Below are positions 46,088 to 54,774 of a stretch of 64,000 nucleotides of DNA, piece by piece (the stretch's first letter is position 1; the number at the start of each line of letters is the position of its first letter). Source of the DNA: Pseudovibrio exalbescens (GTDB lineage Bacteria; Pseudomonadota; Alphaproteobacteria; Rhizobiales; Stappiaceae). The notes under the pieces are model-generated. The model worked only from the letters and a program-made list of their open reading frames with translations, was not told the DNA's origin and searched no databases. The stretch covers positions 124,001 through 188,000 of the forward strand of contig NZ_JAQZAJ010000005.1 in the NCBI RefSeq assembly GCF_028737195.1, in the 5' to 3' direction. A program made the translations under genes and the position numbers.

Positions 46088-46141
46088 TTATCCAAGTTAC
46101 CCCTATTATCCACAGGTGAAAAATGTAGGGTTTTTGGATAA
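46088..46141. promoter_or_regulatory. cluster of three DnaA-box-like sites
   Basis: TTATCCAAG at 46088-46096, a perfect consensus TTATCCACA at 46106-46114 (18 bases later), and TTTGGATAA at 46133-46141, which is TTATCCAAA on the other strand. Further on, TTAACCAT at 46160-46167 is a CtrA-type half site and the sequence to 46205 is AT-rich. The gap 46085-46337 has no gene. It could be a DnaA-controlled promoter region for the gene at 46338 or an origin-like element. Confidence 0.5.
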
Positions 46142-46337
46142 CTTTCCCCAAGGCCCGTGTTAACCATAAATTTTCGAAGCTTTGGATGATCTTAAGTATT
46201 CTTTTACAGTTCGGTTTTCTTGGCGTTCCGTCGTGTTAGGGTCTTTCTTGTCGCGCCGCTGACTCGTTGGTTTGATTTGCTCAGGCCCCCTTGTTAGCGG
46301 CGTGTCACTAGAGGCAACACAAAAACGGCGGGACGGT

Positions 46338-46622
46338 ATGATCAAAGATCAAACCCTTGATATCGCGATGGAAGAAGAGGTCGAGGAAATCGAAGTCAGC
46401 GATGCTGACATTCGGCGCCTTGCGCTTGGTTTCATCCACGAGGCCTGGGAAGAGGGTTTGTCACACGGCATCGACTCTGCGGCTATGGCACATGCGGCGC
46501 TTTTCACGGCCATGATGGATCTGGTGTCCATGTTCGGCGAAGAAGCGGTGACCAAGTTTGCAGAAGAGATTCCTGCCCGCGTTGAGCGCGGTGATTACTC
46601 CATCGATAGGAACCTGCACTAG
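46338..46622 (+). CDS. small acidic conserved protein, uncharacterised
   Basis: A 94-residue soluble protein with an acidic beginning (AMEEEVEEIEVSDADIRR) and a helical remainder (LALGFIHEAWEEGLSHGID, AMAHAALFTAMMDLVSMFGEEAVTKFAEEIPARVERGDYS). Start ATG 46338 has GGGACGG upstream; the open frame to 46272 would add a segment rich in Ser/Gly with no ribosome site. The DnaA-box cluster lies about 200 bases upstream. Not recognised. Confidence 0.65.
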   Translation: MIKDQTLDIAMEEEVEEIEVSDADIRRLALGFIHEAWEEGLSHGIDSAAMAHAALFTAMMDLVSMFGEEAVTKFAEEIPARVERGDYSIDRNLH

Positions 46623-46624
46623 AT

Positions 46625-47266
46625 TTAGTGCAGGCTTCCTGCCAGCCATGCGGCGCGGATCAGGATCACCACGCCGAGCAGGAACAGCAGGGCTCCGGCC
46701 CCGCGATTGATCCAAGTAAGCCAGGCATCGTTGATGTGCTGGCGGAAGGTGGCGATAAGGGCCGATGCGGAGGCCCACCAGCTCATCGCCCCCAAAAACA
46801 CTCCCGTGACGAGCGTGGCAGCTCCAACATAGTTTCCGGCTTTTGGGGCCAAGTGCCCTAAAGCCCCAAACAGCGTCAAAAAGCCAAAAATCGTGCCGGG
46901 ATTGGTAATCGTCATGGCGAGCGCTGCAGCAAAACCCTGCGCCAGCCGGCTTTTCCCCGCTTCGGAACGCGAGATGTGGGGATGTGCGCGAAACACGCTG
47001 ACGCCAAAGCCGAGCAGCAACATCCCTCCGACGATCTGGATCATCTCAAGATGAAGCGTGAGAAAGTTTGAGATGGTGGTGACACCAAACGCTGCGATGA
47101 GCGCAAATAGCGTGTCGGCAAACACAGCCCCCGCCCCTGCCAAGAAACCGGGTAGAAACCCAAAGTGCAAAGAACGGCTTATCACCATGATGTTGACCGG
47201 GCCAACCGGCGCTGACGTGGCGATGCCAATCATCATGCCGCCCAAGAGGTATTTCAATTCAAACAA
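46625..47266 (-). CDS. LysE family translocator
   Basis: A 213-residue inner membrane exporter with six predicted helices. N-terminal motif GIATSAPVGPVNIMVISRSLHFGFLPGFLAGAGAVFADTLFA is diagnostic of the LysE/RhtB superfamily, which exports amino acids or homoserine lactones. Substrate undetermined. Convergent with the 46338 gene, stops two bases apart. Confidence 0.9.
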   Translation of the reverse strand: MFELKYLLGGMMIGIATSAPVGPVNIMVISRSLHFGFLPGFLAGAGAVFADTLFALIAAFGVTTISNFLTLHLEMIQIVGGMLLLGFGVSVFRAHPHISRSEAGKSRLAQGFAAALAMTITNPGTIFGFLTLFGALGHLAPKAGNYVGAATLVTGVFLGAMSWWASASALIATFRQHINDAWLTWINRGAGALLFLLGVVILIRAAWLAGSLH

Positions 47267-47444
47267 ACCGATGGAATTCCTAGTTAGACTGTGCTGATAC
47301 CCTAGTTTCTCTCACTTTTTGTGATGAAATCCCCTGTCAGCCCAAGTCTGTGCAAAGCCTCTCTGCGGTTCCTTTAATCAGAGACATACTGCGATTAAAC
47401 TGCCAATGTCTCAGCGATGGTTCGGGGCGCATTTGGAGAAAACG

Positions 47445-48086
47445 GTGAAATTTGCATTTTTTGTCACGGCTGTATTGGCATGCCTCATGCCTTTGACTGT
47501 TCATAGCGCAGTCGTCAAAACAGAAACCATCCGGATTACTCCACCTCCACAGGAAACTCCTCAGATTGACCCAGAAGACACGTTGAAATACCCAGAGGAA
47601 CCCGCCGCAACCTCTGGCGACGCTCCGACTGTCTACTATGACGTCAATCTATTGCCAGAGCCTGTGCGTGCGACACGCAATGCCTTGGTCTCAGCCCTTC
47701 GCGAAGGCTCCATTGAAAAAATCGGGGCGATCATCGAGGCGCAGAAATTCCCGCCGCACCTTCTGTTCGGAGAGATGGAAGATCCAGTTACCTACTTGAA
47801 GCAGAGTTCAGGAGACGGGGAAGGCCTGGAGATCATGGCCATCATGGCCGACATTCTGGACGCGGGCTTTGTACGCTGGAATGCAGGCACCGAGAACGAA
47901 ACATACATTTGGCCGTACTTCGCGCACTATCCCATGAACGAGCTTACAAACAAGCAGAAGACGGAGATGTTCCGCATTGTGACCGCCGCCGATTACTTCG
48001 AAATGAAGGACTACGGCACGTGGACCTTTTATCGTCTCGGCATCGCGGCGGACGGCCAGCTCATGTATTTCGTGGCAGGCGATTAG
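47445..48086 (+). CDS. exported protein, uncharacterised
   Basis: A 213-residue protein. Signal peptide VKFAFFVTAVLACLMPLTVHSA with start GTG 47445 after GGAG; ATG 47406 in frame would add 13 residues before it. The mature part has a Pro-rich stretch (ITPPPQETPQIDPED) and a domain with PEPVRATRNALVSALREGSIEKIGAIIEAQKFPP and WPYFAHYPMNELT. The pattern of a periplasmic SH3-free globular domain fits several unnamed Rhizobiales proteins. Its stop overlaps the btaB stop by four bases, tail to tail. Confidence 0.7.
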   Translation: MKFAFFVTAVLACLMPLTVHSAVVKTETIRITPPPQETPQIDPEDTLKYPEEPAATSGDAPTVYYDVNLLPEPVRATRNALVSALREGSIEKIGAIIEAQKFPPHLLFGEMEDPVTYLKQSSGDGEGLEIMAIMADILDAGFVRWNAGTENETYIWPYFAHYPMNELTNKQKTEMFRIVTAADYFEMKDYGTWTFYRLGIAADGQLMYFVAGD

Positions 48087-48733
48087 TTGGGGCTCAGCGT
48101 CCCTAGGGTGGCATAGCCGCGGTAGAGCGCCTTGTGGCTGGACTGTTTTCCATACTGCACTGCCAGCTGCTCCAAGAAACGATCCATGCCCGCTCGCGGC
48201 TCCACATGAAAAGCTGCCAACCATTTGAACAGCAACCGCTTGAAGAGCGCTGGCATGTTCTCTTGCTGGCCAAAGTCAACCAGATGGAGACGCCCGCTTT
48301 CGCCAAGAAGCCGCGCCCCTTGATCGAGAGCCGCCTGCCATGGCGGAATCATGGAGAGGCTGTAAGAGAACATCACATGATCGAACGACGAGATGCCGAA
48401 CAGGGCCTCGGCATCCACTTGAGTAGCGTCGGCTTTCGCCAACTGGATGCGATCCGAAAGCCCAGCCTTGGCCACCGATTTGCGCGCAGTTGCCAGCATT
48501 TCTTCTGAAAGATCGATACCGTATAGTTTGGCCTGAGGGTAAAGGCGCGCGGCCTTCACGAGATTACGCCCCGTTCCGCACCCCATTTCCAGAATTGTCT
48601 CGCCTGGCTCTGCACGAAGATCTGCCAGGAGGCGATCACGGCCCAGAAGATAGTACTTGCGGCTCAGATCATAGATGTGGCGCTGATAGCGATAGATGTC
48701 GTCCATCAGCGCGGCAGAGGACCCACCACTCAT
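48083..48733 (-). CDS. btaB: BtaB N-methyltransferase for betaine lipid synthesis
   Basis: A 216-residue SAM-dependent methyltransferase (motif I ILEMGCGTGRNLV, GIDLSEEMLATARK). Immediately downstream of btaA with a 4-base start/stop overlap, it should methylate diacylglyceryl homoserine three times to give DGTS. Co-location with btaA and the family pattern support the call. Betaine lipid replaces phospholipid when phosphate is scarce. Confidence 0.92.
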   Translation of the reverse strand: MSGGSSAALMDDIYRYQRHIYDLSRKYYLLGRDRLLADLRAEPGETILEMGCGTGRNLVKAARLYPQAKLYGIDLSEEMLATARKSVAKAGLSDRIQLAKADATQVDAEALFGISSFDHVMFSYSLSMIPPWQAALDQGARLLGESGRLHLVDFGQQENMPALFKRLLFKWLAAFHVEPRAGMDRFLEQLAVQYGKQSSHKALYRGYATLGTLSPN

Positions 48734-50001
48734 TGAACGGCACCCTTGAAGGTGTAGATATGAAAGCCACCGTAGATGGAAGACCGATCCTGCATGTTCA
48801 AGCGCAAGCTCTTCTCTTCATCATAGACCCACTGGTCCAGAATCTCATCGCGAACCCGACCCGGCAAAATGGTTGGCTCACCCGCAGTGCGGTAAATAAC
48901 TCTAGCTCCCGGCTTTGCAGTCTTGGTGATGTTCTCCCAAAGATCATTGAGCTGCTGATCCGTCATCCAATCCTGCGCGTCCAGAAGGACGTAGCCATCA
49001 AAGCCCTCGGATTGGTCATCTGCGAGATACTCCGTGAAAGAGCGATTGAGGACGCTGACGCGGTCCGCCCGTTCGCGGATCACGTCGAAATGACGCTCTT
49101 GCAGGTAGGGTGGCAAAGGACCTGCGGGGCTTCTTGTAGAGACCGTTCCGCCCTTTGAGGCGTAACCGCGGTTGAATGCTTGCCAAGCGAAATAATTTTC
49201 GCTCATGGGAAAGCCACAGGCCAGACGCTCTAGGCGCTGCTTGAGCACCAATGCCATGTTGCCGCCACCGGAAGCGGCCAACGCGTCATATTGCGCCGGT
49301 GGAATGCCAAGCCCATAAAGCGACATCTTTTTGGAGGTCGCCCAGCGCACAAGGCGCTTGTCAAACAACGGTGCCAAGGTCTTGTCGAAGAATGTGCGTT
49401 GCTCATCCATGGTCTTGGCCCGAGCGAGCTGCTTGAGATCGACCCCATATAGACGCGCAACCAAGTGACCTGCACCAATAAAGTAACCCAGCATGCCGTG
49501 GTGATAGAGATCACGCGAGAACAATGTAATGCGCTTGCGGCCCCACGCGGTAAGGTCCCGCCCTTCCCAATAGCTGCGACTAACCGGATCGATGGCCTCT
49601 TTCAGATAGCGGTTGTACAGATCGATGTTCGCCTTCTCGTCTGCGTGGCCGAAGAACTGATAGAAGCTCTTATAGTCCGGCAGCTCGCGAACGGCAGCAA
49701 GTTTGAGCCGGTTCAAGGCGATATGAGCGCGGTTCAAGTCCAGCGCGATAATCTCTTTAGGGTCCGTCGTCAGATAGGACATGACGTTACAGCCACCTGA
49801 GGCGATCGTGATAAGCCGGGAGCCCGGCTTGAGAGCCAGAGCCTCAATGTCGACTTCTGGGTCCTCCCAGATCTGCGGGTAAACCATGCCCTTGAAAGCA
49901 AAGGTAAACATACGCTCCAGCAAGCCGTCCCAAGTGGACGCATTTGATCGATGGACTGCGGAATTCAAACGCTGCTTAGATTGCTGCAAGGGGGACGACA
50001 C
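48730..50001 (-). CDS. btaA: BtaA, S-adenosylmethionine:diacylglycerol 3-amino-3-carboxypropyl transferase
   Basis: A 423-residue DUF3419 protein that transfers the 3-amino-3-carboxypropyl group from SAM to diacylglycerol, the first step of DGTS synthesis. Family marks: PQIWEDPEVDIEALALKPGSRLITIASGGCNVMSYLT, IALDLNRAHIALNRLKLAA, the FFDKTLAPLFDKRL region and VLLDAQDWMTDQQLNDLW. Start GTG 50001 after GAGAGG. A strong Pho box lies 55 bases upstream, tying it to PhoB. Confidence 0.94.
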   Translation of the reverse strand: MSSPLQQSKQRLNSAVHRSNASTWDGLLERMFTFAFKGMVYPQIWEDPEVDIEALALKPGSRLITIASGGCNVMSYLTTDPKEIIALDLNRAHIALNRLKLAAVRELPDYKSFYQFFGHADEKANIDLYNRYLKEAIDPVSRSYWEGRDLTAWGRKRITLFSRDLYHHGMLGYFIGAGHLVARLYGVDLKQLARAKTMDEQRTFFDKTLAPLFDKRLVRWATSKKMSLYGLGIPPAQYDALAASGGGNMALVLKQRLERLACGFPMSENYFAWQAFNRGYASKGGTVSTRSPAGPLPPYLQERHFDVIRERADRVSVLNRSFTEYLADDQSEGFDGYVLLDAQDWMTDQQLNDLWENITKTAKPGARVIYRTAGEPTILPGRVRDEILDQWVYDEEKSLRLNMQDRSSIYGGFHIYTFKGAVQ

Positions 50002-50055
50002 AGAACCTCTCCCATTAGTTGGCTGTTGTCTTTACTCAGCGTCTATTTAAGGCAG

Positions 50056-50088
50056 CGGGGCGACACTTTGGTGACAGTTGCTTGACAG
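50056..50088 (-). promoter_or_regulatory. Pho box before btaAB
   Basis: Minus strand: CTGTCAAGCAA, CTGTCACCAAA, then GTGTCGCCCCG, three adjacent 11-base units; the first two have perfect CTGTCA cores. A -10-like TTAAAT follows 16 bases after the second unit. Located 55 bases before the btaA start, in the direction of the gene. Confidence 0.85.
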
Positions 50089-50231
50089 AACTACCGCTAA
50101 CGTCTCCCGCTACACCAAAGGTATATTTTTCACAGCTCCCTCTTCAATGGAAAAACATTCTCTTGGAATTGCGAATGGTTCCGAGTTAAGTGCAACGCTA
50201 AGCAAGAGACTCGGTTGTTGGAAGGTGGACG

Positions 50232-51083
50232 ATGCAGACCAAGGTTACATCCCTGAATACCCGTGGAGTGCTCCGCATTGGCGGCGAAGACGCCCTGCAT
50301 TTCCTCAACAATCTGGTGACCTGCGACATAGAGAAGGTCAGCGCTGAAAGGGCAACCTTTGGCGCACTGTTGACCCCTCAGGGGAAAATCCTCTGGGACT
50401 TCTTTATCCATGCCGCACCTGAGCACAGCTTCTATCTCGAAGCACCGAAAGATGAACTGTCAGCTTTGCAAAAACGACTGACGTTCTACAAGCTCCGCGC
50501 CAAGGTTACCATCGACGATGTAAGCGATACTGTATTAGTAGCCGTAAGCTGGGACGGGCCATTGCCAGAGGGTTTCGTGCCAGACCCTCGCCTGAACTCC
50601 CTTGGTGGGCGAGCGGTTCTCCCGGTCGCAACGACATTGCCACTAGAGAAAACTGAGCTGTCTACACCACAAGCTTGGCATCAACACCGGTTATCCCTTG
50701 GAGTGCCGGAAAGCATGGCTGATTTCGCCCTCGGCGACACCTTCCCTCATGATGCAGACATGGACAGCCTCAACGGTGTTGCTTTTGAAAAGGGCTGCTA
50801 TGTCGGTCAGGAAGTTGTTTCCCGCATGAAGCACCGCGGCACTGCTCGAAAGCGGATTGTTGTGGTTCAAGGCACATCTGGTCTTCCTGAGTCTGGAACT
50901 GAGGTGACTGCTTCGGGTAAGGTCCTCGGCGTAATGGGAAGCTCGGAAGGCGACCACGGCCTTGCGCTGCTGCGTCTTGATCGCGTTAAGCAGGCGATTG
51001 ACGCCGGAGAGCCCATTCTGGCCGGAGATGTGGCACTTGAGGTCACCATTCCGGACTGGGCCGGATTCGACTGGCCTTCCTGA
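50232..51083 (+). CDS. ygfZ: YgfZ/GcvT-family folate-binding protein
   Basis: A 283-residue protein with the YgfZ signature KGCYVGQEVVSRMKHRGTARKR; the reactive Cys (in KGCYVGQE) is conserved. YgfZ assists assembly or repair of certain Fe-S enzymes in a folate-dependent manner. Divergent from btaA with 230 bases between starts. GGAAGG precedes ATG 50232 and the length fits the short bacterial branch. Confidence 0.92.
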   Translation: MQTKVTSLNTRGVLRIGGEDALHFLNNLVTCDIEKVSAERATFGALLTPQGKILWDFFIHAAPEHSFYLEAPKDELSALQKRLTFYKLRAKVTIDDVSDTVLVAVSWDGPLPEGFVPDPRLNSLGGRAVLPVATTLPLEKTELSTPQAWHQHRLSLGVPESMADFALGDTFPHDADMDSLNGVAFEKGCYVGQEVVSRMKHRGTARKRIVVVQGTSGLPESGTEVTASGKVLGVMGSSEGDHGLALLRLDRVKQAIDAGEPILAGDVALEVTIPDWAGFDWPS

Positions 51084-51113
51084 TAGAAACAGCTTGATAC
51101 CGCAGGAGTTCCA

Positions 51114-51785
51114 ATGCCAGCCGACCGCCCTGATCTTCCGCCACGCGCGTGGCAACGAATGCTCTCGGGGCGACGTTTAAACTTATTGGACCCTTCTCCC
51201 TTTGACATCGAGCTTTCCGACATTGCCCATGGCTTGGCACGCGTAGCGCGCTGGAACGGTCAAACCATCGGAGAGCACGCGTTTTCCGTGGCGCAGCATT
51301 GCGTCATCGTTGAAGAGATCGCCATGATGCTCAAGCCGGATCTGGCGGCCAAGTGGCGCCTTGCAACACTTCTGCACGACGCACCTGAGTATGTGATTGG
51401 CGATATGATCTCGCCCTTCAAGACTGTCATGGGGGGCAACTACAAGCATGTTGAAGAACGCCTTCACGAAGCAGTGCATGTCAGCTTCGGGCTCCCGGCC
51501 CATCTGCCTCTCTATGTAACAAAGCTGGCCAAAAAGGCCGACATCATTTGCGCCTATCATGAGGCCATCGTGCTGGCAGGGTTTGAGGAAAAGGAAGCAC
51601 AGAAGATCTTCGGCAAACCAAGAGGCCTCAGCCAGGAGCAGCTTGCCCGTGTACGCTCCAGCATGAACCCTCTAACCACTTCACAGGCACAAGAGCAGTT
51701 TCTGGAGCGGTTCGAACAGATCAACACGGAAGTTCACCTGGCCAGCCAGAACATCAGCATCATCAAGGAACGCGGAGTGTCCTGA
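51114..51785 (+). CDS. HD-domain hydrolase, YfbR-like
   Basis: A 223-residue metal-dependent phosphohydrolase. The metal site residues are in GEHAFSVAQHC (His), LLHDAPEYVIGDMISPF (HD pair) and KKADIICAYHEA (Asp). This arrangement resembles YfbR-type 5'-deoxynucleotidases. A nucleotide substrate is inferred. It overlaps the phosphatase gene by one base and starts 30 bases after ygfZ, suggesting an ygfZ-HD-phosphatase-nadQ operon. Confidence 0.8.
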   Translation: MPADRPDLPPRAWQRMLSGRRLNLLDPSPFDIELSDIAHGLARVARWNGQTIGEHAFSVAQHCVIVEEIAMMLKPDLAAKWRLATLLHDAPEYVIGDMISPFKTVMGGNYKHVEERLHEAVHVSFGLPAHLPLYVTKLAKKADIICAYHEAIVLAGFEEKEAQKIFGKPRGLSQEQLARVRSSMNPLTTSQAQEQFLERFEQINTEVHLASQNISIIKERGVS

Positions 51786-52300
51786 TGCTCCACGTTTGCC
51801 CTCTCTCCCAACTTGAGACTGTGGCAAGTGCCCATCCGTTCTCTGCATTGATCAGCTTGATGTCGCCGAGCATGGTGTTTCAGGTCCCCGGTTCGGCGGC
51901 TCGACTTCCCCATCTGACCCTGCGCTTCAATGACATTCCTGAGGAGCGCGAAGGCTATGTTGCCCCAGCGCCTCAGCATGTGGTGGAGCTGCTCCGATTT
52001 GCACAGACCCATATCACAAAGGGGCCAGTTCTGGTTCACTGCTGGGCAGGGATCAGCCGATCCACAGCAGCGGCCTACCTTATCGCCTGCGCTCGAAACG
52101 AGCCTGGGCAGGAAGCCAACTTGGCAGACAGGTTGCGTACACTTGCACCAAGTGCCACTCCGAACCCACTTCTCGTGAAGTATGCAGATCAGCTGCTTGA
52201 ACGTGACGGCCGAATGATTGATGCTATTGCTCGCATCGGTCGGGGGGCCGACGCCTACGAAGGCACTCCGTTTTGCTATCCGGTCCAGCTTGCACCTTGA
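51785..52300 (+). CDS. tyrosine-phosphatase-like protein
   Basis: A 171-residue protein with the dual-specificity/tyrosine phosphatase loop HCWAGISRS (CX5R with Cys and Arg). Upstream of it is an acidic segment LRFNDIPEEREGYV that could carry the general acid. Substrate may be a protein or a small phosphorylated compound. Its ATG overlaps the HD gene stop; 13 bases separate it from the NadQ-type gene. Confidence 0.82.
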   Translation: MLHVCPLSQLETVASAHPFSALISLMSPSMVFQVPGSAARLPHLTLRFNDIPEEREGYVAPAPQHVVELLRFAQTHITKGPVLVHCWAGISRSTAAAYLIACARNEPGQEANLADRLRTLAPSATPNPLLVKYADQLLERDGRMIDAIARIGRGADAYEGTPFCYPVQLAP

Positions 52301-52313
52301 AGAGAGGAACCCA

Positions 52314-53297
52314 ATGAGCCAATCAGGCGTGATGATCGAGATTGACCTCAACGCCGTGATTGTGTCCGTTGATCAGTCAACGCCTTACGTGCTCACCGTT
52401 CCTCATGCCTCACGCCAAGGTGAACAGGGTCTTCCGTATGGACCGTTCGACCCGCTCCAGCACCGCACCTTTGAAATCGGCCTGCGATCTTTTGTCGAGA
52501 TGCAGACAGCGCTCAAATTGGGCCACGTTGAGCAGCTTTACACGTTTGGGGACAGGGGCCGGCACATGGTCAGCCCGGAAGCAAAGCCCCATGTGGTGTC
52601 CGTTGGTTACCTTGCCTTGACCCGCCAAACGCCCGAGTCCGATGAGATCCTGGCGGCTCAAGGCGCAAAGTGGCGGTCATGGTATGACTTCTTTCCATGG
52701 GAAGACTGGCGGCAAGGCAAACCTGCGCTTCTTGAGGAAGCCATGTTCCCGCTGCTGCGAGATTATTGCGACCAGCCTCATGGCCCAGACATGCCTTCTG
52801 GCACCATCAGCCACCGGGATCGCTTTCAGCTGAGTTTTGGCGCAGGCTCCGGTGTCTGGGATGAAGAGCGGGCTCTGGATCGCTACGAGATGCTCTATGG
52901 TGCTGGCCTTACCTACGAAGCCCGCCGGGATGGGCGCCCTGAGGCAAAGCACTGCGATGAGATCCCCCCATTCGGGGAAAGCATGACATTTGACCACCGG
53001 CGCATTTTGGCAACCGCCCTGTCTCGCCTGCGCGCAAAGCTGAAGTACCGCCCGGTGGTTTTCGAGTTGATGCCGCCAGAGTTCACGCTGACGGATTTGC
53101 AGCGCACTGTTGAGGCCATTTCCGGCCAGCATCTGCACAAACAGAACTTTCGGCGACTCGTTGAAGGAGCCCATCTCGTCGAGCCAACCGGGCGACTCTC
53201 TACCGCAACCGGGGGTAGACCCGCTGCACTCTACCAGTTCAGAAGAGATATACTCACCGAGCGCCCAACGCTCGGCTTGCGCGTCGGCAGACACTGA
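52314..53297 (+). CDS. nadQ: NadQ-type regulator of NAD synthesis (COG4111)
   Basis: A 327-residue protein. The N-terminal two thirds is a Nudix-like ligand domain without a canonical Nudix box (ALTRQTP, KWRSWYDFFPWEDWRQG, ISHRDRFQLSFGAGSGVWDEERALDRYEMLYGAGL); the C-terminal about 70 residues form a winged helix (FELMPPEFTLTDLQRTVEAISGQHLHKQNFRRLVE) like that of NrtR. This matches the COG4111 family, described in comparative genomics as the alphaproteobacterial NAD regulator NadQ. The two palindromes before nadA, 3 kb downstream, are its probable operators. AGAGGA precedes ATG 52314. Confidence 0.78.
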   Translation: MSQSGVMIEIDLNAVIVSVDQSTPYVLTVPHASRQGEQGLPYGPFDPLQHRTFEIGLRSFVEMQTALKLGHVEQLYTFGDRGRHMVSPEAKPHVVSVGYLALTRQTPESDEILAAQGAKWRSWYDFFPWEDWRQGKPALLEEAMFPLLRDYCDQPHGPDMPSGTISHRDRFQLSFGAGSGVWDEERALDRYEMLYGAGLTYEARRDGRPEAKHCDEIPPFGESMTFDHRRILATALSRLRAKLKYRPVVFELMPPEFTLTDLQRTVEAISGQHLHKQNFRRLVEGAHLVEPTGRLSTATGGRPAALYQFRRDILTERPTLGLRVGRH

Positions 53298-53526
53298 ACC
53301 GGCTTTCGATCATACGCTCTAAGCACCTCATAATTAACCCTGTTTGCGTGAAACAGCAGTGCCCTTTGACGGCATTCTGCGCTTTTTCTGCGCTTTAACA
53401 CCTTATCAAGGTTAATGGGCGAATATTTCCTAGCCTGCAAGGAAATGAGTTCGGGTGCCGCGTGAGTTTTTTGGCGTCCGGCGCAAGACAGTCCGCTGTC
53501 TTACTGCGCGAATTTGTTGGAGTTTA

Positions 53527-54747
53527 ATGCGTATGTCGGGCCCAATACATTCAAAGCGTGCGCGCAAGCGTAGCACGTGGAAAAAGGGACTAGCTGTCTC
53601 TACGCTCACGACATTGGTTTACTGTGGTTCCACGCTCCCGGTTGCACAGCAGGATGTGCTGGAGCTGGTGATGGCAGTGGAGCAGCAAACCCCGCGCTGG
53701 ATGCGCGCCATTGAAACAGCCAATCACGCCACGCTTGTTGAACCGACGCTCATTGGCTCTGCCAACACGGCAACACATGCCGCCGACTATGTGCTGAACT
53801 CACCAGCATCCAGCGGCAACGGCACACACCTTCCCGAACTCGCCTCAGTCCTTGCAAACGATGGCACCCACGATCCTTCACAGGGGCCGCGCGTCAACCG
53901 TTCCGCAAAAGGCGATCGTGGCTTCGCCATGGCGCCCGCTCGCCAGCCGCTGCAGGGCAGCGCCGGTTCCATCTTCGCTCTATCCAGTCTCCTGACCGGA
54001 GCTGCACGCGACACCTTACCCCAGGTCGCGTTTGTCTCGCCCGAGCACCTTCCAGCAAACGCCTCTTCAACCATGATGGCGAAAAACACGCGTGATGGAA
54101 AACCGCTCGATTTGACCGAGATGGCCATTGCCCGCAACAGCGCGGCGGCAAGCTTGTCTCTGGCATCAGCCTACGCCCCTTCTTCCACAGAGGCGCTTCG
54201 TGCCCCCTTTGATGCGCTTTTGGGTGGAACTGCTTCTGCTGCTGGTAAAACCCAATTGTCAGAGGAAGAACTTCAGGAACTGGCCAAGACCAACCCACAC
54301 TGGTGGTACAAGGCCCCGCTTCCTGAAAGTGTTCATAGCTCCAAAGAAAAGCTCTGCCTTGCTGAAGCCATTTACTTTGAGGCGCGCGGCGAGCCATACA
54401 AGGGTCAAGAGGCTGTCGCTCAAGTGGTCTTGAACCGTGTAAAGAACCCGGCCTATCCGAACACCATCTGTAAGGTGGTCTATCAGAACCGGCATATGCG
54501 CAACGCTTGTCAGTTCTCGTTTGCCTGCGATGGCATTCCAGAGCGGGTTCAAAAAGGCCGCGCCTGGACCCAGTCTCAGGAGATTGCCGAAAAGGCAGTA
54601 AACGGGGAAGTGAACCTGAGCGAAGTGGATGCCTCCACCCACTATCATGCGACTTATGTGCGCCCTCGCTGGGCTGGCACCATGAAGAAGCTGAACCGTA
54701 TCGGCAAGCACATCTTCTACAAGACCTATGGCGGCGGCTGGAGTTAA
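53527..54747 (+). CDS. SleB-family cell wall hydrolase
   Basis: A 406-residue exported protein. An N-terminal signal anchor (LAVSTLTTLVYCGSTLPVA) is followed by about 250 low-complexity residues rich in Ala, Ser and Asn, then the hydrolase_2/SleB domain (about 285-400): CLAEAIYFEARGEPYKGQEAVAQVVLNRVKN with the catalytic Glu, and CQFSFACDG. It likely cleaves peptidoglycan glycan strands. Start ATG 53527 after TTGGAG; the frame open to 53455 is less plausible. Confidence 0.85.
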   Translation: MRMSGPIHSKRARKRSTWKKGLAVSTLTTLVYCGSTLPVAQQDVLELVMAVEQQTPRWMRAIETANHATLVEPTLIGSANTATHAADYVLNSPASSGNGTHLPELASVLANDGTHDPSQGPRVNRSAKGDRGFAMAPARQPLQGSAGSIFALSSLLTGAARDTLPQVAFVSPEHLPANASSTMMAKNTRDGKPLDLTEMAIARNSAAASLSLASAYAPSSTEALRAPFDALLGGTASAAGKTQLSEEELQELAKTNPHWWYKAPLPESVHSSKEKLCLAEAIYFEARGEPYKGQEAVAQVVLNRVKNPAYPNTICKVVYQNRHMRNACQFSFACDGIPERVQKGRAWTQSQEIAEKAVNGEVNLSEVDASTHYHATYVRPRWAGTMKKLNRIGKHIFYKTYGGGWS

Positions 54748-54756
54748 TCCAGCCGC
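54734..54756. terminator. hairpin at the SleB gene stop
   Basis: GCGGCTGGA, loop GTTAA, TCCAGCCGC: a perfect 9-bp stem that contains the stop codon TAA of the SleB gene in its loop. No T run follows; it may be a weak terminator for the convergent pair. Confidence 0.45.
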
Positions 54757-54774
54757 TCGGCTTTGGCGAAGCTC

